From NCBI GenBank assembly GCA_003598175.1, contig QZKN01000016.1, positions 1-64,000 on the forward strand: a DNA stretch of 64,000 bases, written 5' to 3'. Of the stretch, positions 53,008-60,232 are shown in pieces. Within the stretch, counting starts at the first letter, position 1. Each line of letters starts with the position of its first letter. Under the pieces are notes generated by a model, which saw only the letters and a program-made list of their open reading frames with translations, had not been told where the DNA came from and made no database searches. Origin of the DNA: Candidatus Omnitrophota bacterium (GTDB taxonomy: Bacteria; Hinthialibacterota; Hinthialibacteria; Hinthialibacterales; Hinthialibacteraceae). Both the position numbers and the translations under genes were made by a program.

Positions 53008-53485
53008 TCATCCTCTTCCAAATAACGACTCCGCATGATTCAATATTAATATCTTAGTATTAGATTCCACATTTTCACCGTCTGCTCGCAGCATCAGAAA
53101 ACCCAGCTCGCGATTGGCAGGCTGATCCGGGCAGGTTCCGGTAAACACCGCGAATGGCTGCGGCGAGGCGCAGCGCATGGTCAACACGCCTTTTGCGTCT
53201 CTCAATGTCCATACAATCACCAATTCGTGTTCACACATCCCCGACCGAATGGAGCGTAAATAATCGTACCCATTGGATTGTGTGAAAGGATCCGCAGGCG
53301 TCAATTGTAGGTTGGATTGCGCAATCGTTCCCCGCACGTGGTAGAAAAGACCATATTGATGCGACGTATTCGACTGCGCGGTGACCGTATCCGTCACGCC
53401 ATTTTGCCGGAGTTGCAGTTTGCGGCGAATATCCACGCCTTCGTAAGCGTCTTTCACTCCCGCTTCCACCGCTTCGTCTTTACTG
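53008..53485 (-). pseudogene. 5'-truncated heparinase II/III-like C-terminal fragment
   Basis: An open frame of about 158 residues without a proper start; it runs to the right edge of the proposed insertion and meets a stop just inside the prepilin sequence. The segment AYEGVDIRRKLQLRQN, then SHQYGLFYHVRG, NGYDYLRSIRSG and a late RELGFLMLRADGEN resembles the C-terminal beta domain of heparinase II/III and oligoalginate lyases, where a YxGVxxxR strand and a HxxDxxxHxxG strand recur. The catalytic N-terminal domain is missing. A GTG at 53469 could start a short product, but no ribosome-binding site supports it. Confidence 0.5.
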
Positions 53486-53876
53486 GTTGACTACGCCAAC
53501 CTCCTACATAGCCGGACTGTTTCCCGATCCGTTCGCGCCGGCGATTGCGGCGCGGCCGGACGGGAAATTCGGATTTATTCATAAGTATGATCCGTTTTAT
53601 TTCATCACCACTCATTATTACGGAACGGATAATTACGAAAGCCTACTGGGTGATTTCAACGCCTGGACGGGATATCCGAATCTCTGGTATGCGCCGCCGA
53701 ACGACCGTTCTTTTGCCGGAATCGTCCGCTATCAGATTCGCAGCATCGATCCCAACAAAGTGAACGAATACGGTTCCCGCTACGATTCGACCAACGGCCT
53801 GATCAGCAACGGCGACATCAATCGCTTCGGACCGGGGAATATCGACCAGCAATACGGCCCCATTCCCGCCCCATGA
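53486..53876 (+). pseudogene. Prepilin gene, 3' fragment
   Basis: It encodes the C-terminal domain of a GspG-like prepilin: LTTPTSYIAGLFPDPF, YYGTDNYES and SRYDSTNGLISNGDINRFGPG. The same elements occur in the intact prepilin at 4143-4688 (LTTPISYIDHIPLDPF, NGLNSNGDLYRMG). It has no plausible start of its own; its N-terminal half is at 48172-48381. Just upstream lies the second TTTACTG copy. Confidence 0.82.
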
Positions 53877-53889
53877 TGCCGGTTTGTTT

Positions 53890-54198
53890 TCAGGAAGGTT
53901 CGATAAACGATTTCAATGCGTTTTGCACATGTTTCATTTCTACTCCCGTGATTAGAACTCGTTTCGAGCGAGACGTTTCACCGGCAATGATGCGGATTTG
54001 ACTTTTGGGATGGGATAAAATTTTGGAGAGAAGCCGAACCAATTCCAGATTCGCCTGGCCGTCCGCGGGAGGAGCATGCAATGCGATTTTCAATTCATTT
54101 TCCTTCACGCCGGTAATGCGCGACGCCGAGGATTTGGGAGACACCCGCACGCAAAACACCACTCCCTTATCATTTTCCAGCAGAAACGGGAAATTCAT
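53890..54198 (-). CDS. DUF167 / YggU family protein
   Basis: A 102-residue DUF167 protein: VVFCVRVSPKSSASRITGV, then LKIALHAPPADGQANLELVRLLSKIL and IRIIAGETSRSKRVLI, the complete family pattern (PxxDGxAN). The function is not known. Its ATG lies inside the 3' end of ptsI, overlapping it by 29 bp in another frame, so it is translated from the same message as the last gene of the PTS operon. Confidence 0.9.
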   Translation of the reverse strand: MNFPFLLENDKGVVFCVRVSPKSSASRITGVKENELKIALHAPPADGQANLELVRLLSKILSHPKSQIRIIAGETSRSKRVLITGVEMKHVQNALKSFIEPS

Positions 54199-55969
54199 TG
54201 AATCCTTTACTCAAATCCTCGTGATCGGGAACCAGCCGAGACAGTTGTTCAACCACGAATTGTTTGGCATTCTCGACCGTGGTCATGCGTAATAATTCCG
54301 ATCCGAATTGTGTGAGTTGGTCAATGTGAACGGAACGGATGATATTTCTGATCGTGGGAATCACGTGAGGCGCCATGGAAAGCCGCTCGATTCCCAAACT
54401 CATCAGGACGACGGCGCAAACCGGGTCGCCGGCCATCTCGCCGCAGACATCGACGGGAATGCCATAATCCCGTCCCACTTCGACGATGCTATGGATCATC
54501 CGTAAAACGGCCGGATGCAGAGGCTGATAAAGATGCGCGATTTTTTCATTGCCCCGATCCACGGCCAGCGTATATTGAATCAAATCATTGGTGCCAATGC
54601 TGAAAAAATCGAGATCGGACGCCAAATCCCGCGCCTGGATAACGGCGGACGGCACCTCGATCATCGCGCCCACCGAAATATCGCGGTTGAACTCCACTCC
54701 TTCGCGAGCAAGATCGTCCTTGAGCGATTCGAGTAAATCGTTTGCCGCTTTCAATTCCGAACAACCGGAAATCAACGGATAAAGAATTTGAATGTTTTTC
54801 GATTTTCCGGCGCGTAGAATCGCCCGCAGTTGCGTACGAAACAACGGTTGGTTTTCCAGGCAGAATCGAATCGCCCGGCATCCTAAAAAAGGATTCAATT
54901 CCGTCACCGCATCGAGAGGATGCACGAATTTATCCCCACCGAGATCGAAGGTTCGAATGATGACCGGTTCGGGCGCCAACTTTTCCGCGACTTTTAAATA
55001 ATCTTCGTACTGTTCATCTTCGCTCGGCGCGATTCTTCGGTTGAGAAACAGATATTCGGTCCGATACAAACCAACGCCGTGGGCGCCGTATTTGGTGACG
55101 GTATCCACTTCGGAAGCAAACTCGATATTGGCCATCAATTCGATTACGTGCCCATCGAGCGTGATCGGTTCGAAAACGCTTTGTTCAAAAAGCCGCGATT
55201 GGCGCACATTATATAAATCTTGTTTTTCCCGGTATTCTCTCAGATCGTCGCTGGTGGGATGAATAATGACAAAACCGGCTTCGCTGTCGATAATGGCAAG
55301 ATCGTTCTCGCTTACGAGGTTGGATATCCCACGCACGCCGACGACGGCCGGGATTTCCAACGCGCGCGCCAGAATGGCGGTATGAGACGTTTTCCCTCCC
55401 ACTTCGGTGGCAAAACCGAGAACCTTGTCTCGGCGCATGGACGCCGTATCGGAGGGAGCGAGATCCTTGGCAACGATAATGGATTCTTCTTCCAAATGCT
55501 CCAGCGATTGGGTATGAACGCCTCGCAGGTTATCCATGATCCGCCGGCAGATATCCTCGACATCCTTGAAACGTTCGCGAAAGAGGTCGGGAAGGCCGGC
55601 ATAGCGTTCCGCCACTTCCTTGAGCACACAGGACAGAGCATACTCGGCGCCATAACGCTCGTTCCGTATCAAAGTGATGGTTCGGTCATAGATCATCTTG
55701 TCTTCGAGAAGAAGCAGATGCATGGTCAGCACTTCCGTAAGCGCTTCATCCTCGCCCCGTTCGCCGACGCGTTTTCCCAATTCCTCGATCTGTTGGCGGG
55801 TTTTCGCGACGGCGTCTCGAAATCGCTCGACCTCCGTGTCGATATTCTTTTCGATCACGGTGGATTCGCCCACATTCAGGGGGGAAACATGAAATAATCG
55901 GACGTGGCCGATCGCAACGCCGGAGGAAATCCCCACTCCCTTGAGTTCAATCCTCCCCGAATTTGTCAT
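54170..55969 (-). CDS. ptsI: PTS enzyme I (phosphoenolpyruvate-protein phosphotransferase)
   Basis: A 599-residue enzyme I, which takes phosphate from phosphoenolpyruvate and passes it to HPr. Domain order is normal: HPr-binding helices (about 30-145), the phosphohistidine domain with H196 in GGKTSHTAILARALEIPAVVG, and the C-terminal PEP-binding barrel with EYLFLNR, RTFDLGGDK, GTNDLIQY and the catalytic Cys in DVCGEMAGDP. Its ATG overlaps the end of ptsH by 23 bp. With ptsH, hprK and ptsN upstream it forms a complete phosphate chain, but no sugar-specific IIB or IIC gene is present. Confidence 0.96.
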   Translation of the reverse strand: MTNSGRIELKGVGISSGVAIGHVRLFHVSPLNVGESTVIEKNIDTEVERFRDAVAKTRQQIEELGKRVGERGEDEALTEVLTMHLLLLEDKMIYDRTITLIRNERYGAEYALSCVLKEVAERYAGLPDLFRERFKDVEDICRRIMDNLRGVHTQSLEHLEEESIIVAKDLAPSDTASMRRDKVLGFATEVGGKTSHTAILARALEIPAVVGVRGISNLVSENDLAIIDSEAGFVIIHPTSDDLREYREKQDLYNVRQSRLFEQSVFEPITLDGHVIELMANIEFASEVDTVTKYGAHGVGLYRTEYLFLNRRIAPSEDEQYEDYLKVAEKLAPEPVIIRTFDLGGDKFVHPLDAVTELNPFLGCRAIRFCLENQPLFRTQLRAILRAGKSKNIQILYPLISGCSELKAANDLLESLKDDLAREGVEFNRDISVGAMIEVPSAVIQARDLASDLDFFSIGTNDLIQYTLAVDRGNEKIAHLYQPLHPAVLRMIHSIVEVGRDYGIPVDVCGEMAGDPVCAVVLMSLGIERLSMAPHVIPTIRNIIRSVHIDQLTQFGSELLRMTTVENAKQFVVEQLSRLVPDHEDLSKGFNEFPVSAGK

Positions 55970-56231
55970 CGATCAGCTTCCTTATCACATGGATTGCCTG
56001 TTCCGCATCGGGTCCGACAGCGATCACTTTAATGGAACAACCTTGCTCGGCGGCCAAGGTGAGAACCCCCATGATACTTTTGGCGTCGGCTTCCACGCCG
56101 TCTTTTTCAATCACGACCTCACAATTCAAACGAGAAATGGATTGAACCAGGAGCATGGCCGGTCGAGCATGCAAACCCAATTCGTTGAGGATCGTGAACG
56201 TTTTTTCGAAATGATTGGTTGGTTCGCTCAT
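55947..56231 (-). CDS. ptsH: Phosphocarrier protein HPr
   Basis: A 94-residue HPr carrying both phosphorylation sites: H21 in LGLHARPA (target of enzyme I) and S52 in AKSIMGVL (target of HPr kinase), 31 residues apart as in canonical HPr (15 and 46). The start ATG at 56231 lies 5 bp after the hprK stop, with GAAGGACG upstream. Possession of the regulatory Ser together with hprK in the same operon points to a regulatory rather than purely transport role. Confidence 0.95.
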   Translation of the reverse strand: MSEPTNHFEKTFTILNELGLHARPAMLLVQSISRLNCEVVIEKDGVEADAKSIMGVLTLAAEQGCSIKVIAVGPDAEQAIHVIRKLIDDKFGED

Positions 56232-56236
56232 CGATC

Positions 56237-57199
56237 TCAACGTCCTTCTCGTTTGCGCATGGCTTGTATCAATTTCTCGTCGAATTCCCTGGCCATATGA
56301 ATACCGGATTCCTTCATTTTACAATCCAGCACCGCGACCTCGACTATCGTGCCGATGTTTCGGCCCGGTTTGATCGGTATCGTATATAACGGCACGTCGA
56401 TGCCGAGAATTTTGGTTGTTTTTCCTTCCATTCCCAACCGTTCATATTCTTTGGAATTATCCCAATCCTCCAATTGGATCACCATATCCACCTGCTTGAA
56501 AAGCCGGCTGCATCGCGGACCATACATCCGGTAAACGTCAATGATGCCAATGCCCCGAATTTCCATGTGATGAGGAATCGGAGAATGGCCGGTTCCAATC
56601 AATCGGGACAATTGGCTTCCACGGATCAAAATGAGATCATCCGCCACGAACGTGTGGCCTTTGGCAAGCAGATCGAGCGCGCATTCGCTTTTCCCGATGG
56701 AGCTGGGACCTGTAATCAGCACTCCCATATTGAAAATATCCATCAGGACGCCACGTCGGACGACGTAGGGACTCAATTCCAACTCCAGATGATCCCACAG
56801 CCGTTTGATGAATCGGGTGGAATGGTGGAGGGAACGCAAGAGAGCCACTTCGTATCGGTCCGCCAATTGTATAATTTCGTCAAACACCGGCAACTTGTTC
56901 GTGACCACCACACAAGGCGGATGATGGGAAAAAATTCGGTCCAGATTTCCTCGCACGGAATCGACGGTGATGCGACTTTCCAGATAGGCAATTTCGCCGG
57001 TGCCTATAATCTGCACCCGTTCGGGTTTCCATTTATCGAAAAATCCGGCCAATTCCAACGCCGGGCGATTCAATTCGGAAAGGTTGATGGTTCGTTCCAG
57101 CCCCATCTTTCCCGCAATCACCTCCAAATCGAGGTCGGGAAAATCAAGCAGCCGCTCAACCGGCAACGGATCAGGTTTGAGTATGCGTTCGTCCGTCAT
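56237..57199 (-). CDS. hprK: HPr kinase/phosphorylase
   Basis: A 320-residue bifunctional enzyme that phosphorylates and dephosphorylates HPr on Ser. The N-terminal regulatory domain (1-130) is followed by the kinase domain with the P-loop GPSSIGKS (164-171), FVADDLILI, and the signature MEIRGIGIIDVYRMYG, and the C-terminal loop IPIKPGRNIGTIVEVA. The ATG overlaps the stop of ptsN as ATGA. In Gram-negative bacteria this enzyme usually controls a PTS without sugar permeases. Confidence 0.96.
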   Translation of the reverse strand: MTDERILKPDPLPVERLLDFPDLDLEVIAGKMGLERTINLSELNRPALELAGFFDKWKPERVQIIGTGEIAYLESRITVDSVRGNLDRIFSHHPPCVVVTNKLPVFDEIIQLADRYEVALLRSLHHSTRFIKRLWDHLELELSPYVVRRGVLMDIFNMGVLITGPSSIGKSECALDLLAKGHTFVADDLILIRGSQLSRLIGTGHSPIPHHMEIRGIGIIDVYRMYGPRCSRLFKQVDMVIQLEDWDNSKEYERLGMEGKTTKILGIDVPLYTIPIKPGRNIGTIVEVAVLDCKMKESGIHMAREFDEKLIQAMRKREGR

Positions 57200-57675
57200 A
57201 ATGTTTTCGAAATGGTTTGGTTCTGGTTCAGATCACATAAAACAGAATACACATCGTCGGCGTTGCCGGCTTTGATTATTTCTTCCCGTGCAGCCTCTCG
57301 GCTCAAAAACCGCGTCAGGATGGACATAATCTTAAGGTGCTGTCCCGGCGCGCTGCGCGGGGCCAGAATCATGAAGAAAATATGAACCGGTTCTCGATCC
57401 AATGCATCGAAATCAATCCCTTCCGGAGAAATCCCGCAAGAGACGCAGATTTCCTTGACTTCCGCACATTTGGCATGAGGCAGAGCGACGCCATGGCCGA
57501 TTCCGGTGCTGCCCACTTCTTCCCGTTCGATCAGTGCTTCGTATATGGCATCCCGATGCGGTAATTTCTTTACGGAAACCATGAGATCGACCAATTCCGC
57601 GATGACCTCTTTTTTCGTTCTGCTTTCCAGCGGCACCTTAATGCAACGGGGTGAAATCACATCGAGTAAATTCAT
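57196..57675 (-). CDS. ptsN: PTS IIA-like nitrogen-regulatory protein (PtsN type)
   Basis: A 159-residue fructose/nitrogen-type EIIA domain. The phosphorylated residue is H67 in GIGHGVALPHAK; REEVGSTGIG and FMILAPRSAPGQHLKIMSIL are family signatures. It stands alone, without IIB or IIC, as in the nitrogen-related PTS, so it likely works through protein contacts depending on its phosphorylation. The ATG at 57675 fits the family N terminus (MNLLDVI); a longer frame adds unrelated residues. Its stop overlaps the hprK start. Confidence 0.93.
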   Translation of the reverse strand: MNLLDVISPRCIKVPLESRTKKEVIAELVDLMVSVKKLPHRDAIYEALIEREEVGSTGIGHGVALPHAKCAEVKEICVSCGISPEGIDFDALDREPVHIFFMILAPRSAPGQHLKIMSILTRFLSREAAREEIIKAGNADDVYSVLCDLNQNQTISKTL

Positions 57676-57835
57676 TTCGTCACTTTCTTTTTCCACGAAA
57701 TCACACTGTTCATGTCCGTTCGGTTCGAATCGTATTGAATGACTTCTTGTTCCCCATCGATTTATTTTCGGATTGTTCCGCAACACGAATTCGCTTATTT
57801 CATCCGATTCGGATTTTCCATCTCATTTCACGGAG

Positions 57836-57862
57836 AAAAAAACCGGTTTCAATATTCCGGTT
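57836..57862 (-). terminator. Rho-independent terminator overlapping hpf stop
   Basis: On the minus strand AACCGG and CCGGTT form a 6-bp stem around a 10-nt loop, followed by a run of T. The stop codon of the hibernation factor is in the loop. It may attenuate read-through into ptsN. Confidence 0.6.
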
Positions 57863-58400
57863 CGATGAGACCGTAATTCCCATCATTGCGTCGATATAAT
57901 ACGTTGACTTTATTGGACAAAGAATTCATATACACCAGAAAATCATTATTGATCAAGTCCAATTGCATGACCGCTTCATCGACGGACATCGGTTTGATGG
58001 CAAACCGTTGCGTATGCATGACTTGTGGGGATTCCTTTGCTTCCTCAACCTCTTCTTTTTCATAAATGGACACGTTCAGATTCAAATCTTTATCCGGACG
58101 AGGTTCTTTTTTGTGATGTTCTTTCAATCGTTCTTTGTGTTTGCGTAATTGTACACTCAATTTATCGACGACCTTGTCGATGGAAGCATACAAATCTTCG
58201 GACGATTCCTCGCCATGAATGGCTATTCCGCCGGCATTGATGGTCACTTCGGCAACCTGATTGATTTTTTGGGTGAACAATACAACATGAACATCCACAA
58301 CCCGCGAAAAATACTTTTTCAGTTTCATCAGACGCTTTTCGACATAGTCTCGAATGGCGTCTGTGATCTCAACGTTACGGCCCACGATGGAAAATTGCAC
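57849..58400 (-). CDS. hpf: Ribosome hibernation promoting factor, long form
   Basis: A 183-residue long-form HPF that pairs ribosomes into inactive 100S dimers in slow growth. The N-terminal HPF/YfiA domain (1-105: VGRNVEITDAIRDYVEKRLMKL, VAEVTINAGG, DLYASIDKVVDKLSVQLRKHKERL) is joined by a charged linker to the C-terminal dimerisation domain (130-183: KPMSVDEAVMQLDLINNDFLVYMNS, VLYRRNDGNYGLIEP). The start is a GTG with a perfect AGGAGG 8 bp upstream. The order hpf - ptsN - hprK - ptsH is the same as in many rpoN neighbourhoods, but rpoN is not in the window. Confidence 0.95.
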   Translation of the reverse strand: MQFSIVGRNVEITDAIRDYVEKRLMKLKKYFSRVVDVHVVLFTQKINQVAEVTINAGGIAIHGEESSEDLYASIDKVVDKLSVQLRKHKERLKEHHKKEPRPDKDLNLNVSIYEKEEVEEAKESPQVMHTQRFAIKPMSVDEAVMQLDLINNDFLVYMNSLSNKVNVLYRRNDGNYGLIEPEY

Positions 58401-59045
58401 TGATTAAGCCTCCTGACGAAAAATATGTTCGTGTCAACTATTTTGTATAACCGTCATGACCGCTGGGTCACAACGAATCAATGAACACACGTTTTGCCGC
58501 CTAGCCTTGAAAGGGGCTGGGCTCACTGTCAATCGCCCCTCGCCGTACGTTGTCACGATTCCCGCTATTCCCATTTCAACGGTGGGCGCGCCTCCATTTT
58601 CAAAACTCGGTTTATATGAAAATTCCTGTGGTAAGGGCGGTTCGCGAACCGCCCCAACGGGTGATTTTCATTTCTTCGTTGTGACCTATTGGTCATGGCG
58701 ATTTATATGATAGTGTACCGATTTCGGCAATCATTCGATAGTGCTGATCATTTCGTTTTTCAAACTCGTTCGCAACCTATTCATTATAGTCATCATCTTT
58801 TCCGAACAGGAGTGCCAGAGAAACAGACATAAACGTTTATAAAGTATTGTATTTATTTTTGGTCGGGTATCCAAACGCTGAAACCAATGTTTCGGTAATA
58901 TTCCGAATTACCGGCGGGATGCCGGCGATCCATTTTCATTGATCCGGTTTTGGTCAATTGGTCATGACGAAGGTTGACAGAAAGTTAAAGTGCGGACTTC
59001 CGGTCTGTATGCGCAAGATGGAAGCCCGCACTACAACGAATAAAG
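58401..59045. other. Long intergenic region rich in palindromic repeats
   Basis: About 645 bp between minus-strand genes, with no gene. It contains copy B (hairpin TGACC-GCTG-GGTCA at 58457-58470), the full copy C described separately, a CCGGCGGGATGCCGGCG palindrome near 58911-58927, and a degenerate copy D (about 58941-59041) with a GTGCGGAC..GCCCGCAC core. Four repeat-family members in one gap suggests a hotspot. B and C face each other, so 58444-58710 also has imperfect inverted ends. Confidence 0.65.
58611..58710 (-). repeat. Intergenic palindromic element, copy C
   Basis: Read on the minus strand: ATATAAATCGCCA, hairpin TGACC-AATA-GGTCA, CACAACGAAGAAATGAAAAT (sharing the C of the hairpin end), a palindromic core GGGCGGTTCGCGAACCGCCC, then ATTTTCATATAAA. 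Arms match copy A at 44410-44524, but the core is a different palindrome. The hairpin pair C-G replaces the T-A of copy A on both sides. Confidence 0.75.
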
Positions 59046-60146
59046 TCAGTAAATGGCCCAATTCTCAATATTCGTGATCGGACCGTTCAAAATCAAATTG
59101 TCAAAATAAATCGTGCCTTCCCCGCCGGTGGGACCTTCGACGAAAACGATCAATTTGTCCATGTGCGCCAAATCGACGATGGAAATTTGATGAAACGTCC
59201 ACGTATAGGTATCCCACCGATCCCCATCATGGCGAATGAAACCGCCGGTCGGCTCCTCTTCTTTTCCGGTCGCATCCTTCAGTTTCAATAAAATTCCTCC
59301 GGCGCTGCCATAAATGTCAATCGAAATCCCGTCGGCTTCGCTCCAGTCGGTAATATCCAGCTGTTCCACCCACAAGACGTTCCAGGGGCTGGTGTTGTAA
59401 TCCACTTTCAACACCGCATTCGTTCCTCCCGCCGGATCGTTGACGACCGTGGTGAAAAACGGCCCCGTCGGCAGCAGCGAATTGCCCGAGGGAATGGAAT
59501 CCGCGGCGTTGGGATCATCGTCGAGAGAAGAATCGTTATCGAAATTGTCGATCACGGCGACCACTTCACTCCCGGCGCCGACATAACGAATCAATTCAAT
59601 CGAATCGATATAAATCGTCCCCGACGTTCCGCTTACACCGGCGTCAACCAGTAATTGAATTTCGGAAATTCCATCCAAATTGATGGGGGAATTGACGGCA
59701 TTGTTTAAATACCGAAATTCATACAGTTCATAGGTATCGCTGCCCGACGTCGTAACGTCCGCCAAATCCCCCGTTCCATAGCCGTCCGAATCCACCAATT
59801 TCAAAATGACCCGGCCGGCGGGACCGGCGACGGCCATGCGCACCGCGTCAGCGTCGAAAAACCGATTTCCCGCATTCCCGCTTTGATGCAGGTTGGCGAT
59901 GACGAAGCTCGGCCACAAATCTTTATCCGCCCAATTCACCCGTAACGCCGCGTTGCCGAAATGGATTTTCGTGGTTTCCAGCGCCATATGAAATGTTGGT
60001 TCAAACGGAGGATTCCAATACGCGTCGGTACCCGCTCCGTTGGCGGGAGACCGGTCATTATCGAAATTGTCGAGTACCGCCTCGGCATGAACCATACCGG
60101 CAAAACCGACCAACAACAAACCCATGATCCATATTTTTGTGTTCAT
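59046..60146 (-). CDS. Secreted two-domain CBM-like protein with ENWAIY tail
   Basis: A 366-residue exported protein: signal peptide MNTKIWIMGLLLVGFAGMVHA, then two homologous-looking beta-sandwich domains, each opening with (V/L)DNFDND and closing with TIY(I/F)D(S/N)(I/L)xL (about 24-195 and 205-355). These resemble galactose-binding/CBM-type modules with no catalytic residues visible. The C terminus is TNIENWAIY, the tail seen in other exported proteins in the window. AGGAGATG lies just upstream of the ATG at 60146. The same two-module plan and tail occur in the protein ending at 17586. Confidence 0.76.
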   Translation of the reverse strand: MNTKIWIMGLLLVGFAGMVHAEAVLDNFDNDRSPANGAGTDAYWNPPFEPTFHMALETTKIHFGNAALRVNWADKDLWPSFVIANLHQSGNAGNRFFDADAVRMAVAGPAGRVILKLVDSDGYGTGDLADVTTSGSDTYELYEFRYLNNAVNSPINLDGISEIQLLVDAGVSGTSGTIYIDSIELIRYVGAGSEVVAVIDNFDNDSSLDDDPNAADSIPSGNSLLPTGPFFTTVVNDPAGGTNAVLKVDYNTSPWNVLWVEQLDITDWSEADGISIDIYGSAGGILLKLKDATGKEEEPTGGFIRHDGDRWDTYTWTFHQISIVDLAHMDKLIVFVEGPTGGEGTIYFDNLILNGPITNIENWAIY

Positions 60147-60232
60147 GAATTCATCTCCTTCTGTAATCCAGTATTGGTCTGATCGTGAATCGATTCGATT
60201 CCATACAATTAACGTGTTTCCGATAATCTTTT

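Larger units (their letters stand above)
48374..53485. mobile_element. Candidate 5.1-kb insertion bounded by TTTACTG direct repeats
   Basis: TTTACTG occurs at 48374-48380 and 53479-53485; one copy plus the intervening DNA is 5105 bp. Deleting that length fuses the two halves of a prepilin gene in frame. The enclosed genes are a response regulator, the GG-leader/LolA-like/C39 operon and a truncated lyase-like fragment; much of the segment is visibly AT-richer than its flanks. I see no transposase, integrase or terminal inverted repeats, so the mechanism is unknown; an assembly join or an ordinary rearrangement with chance microhomology is not excluded. Confidence 0.55.

Noticed and set aside
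48374-53485. Classical insertion sequence or transposon
   Set aside because: No transposase or integrase gene and no terminal inverted repeats were seen inside; only the 7-bp direct repeat supports insertion, so the type is left open.
58401-59045. CRISPR array
   Set aside because: Repeats are palindromic elements of unequal length in both orientations, without regular spacing or unique spacers, and no cas genes are present.
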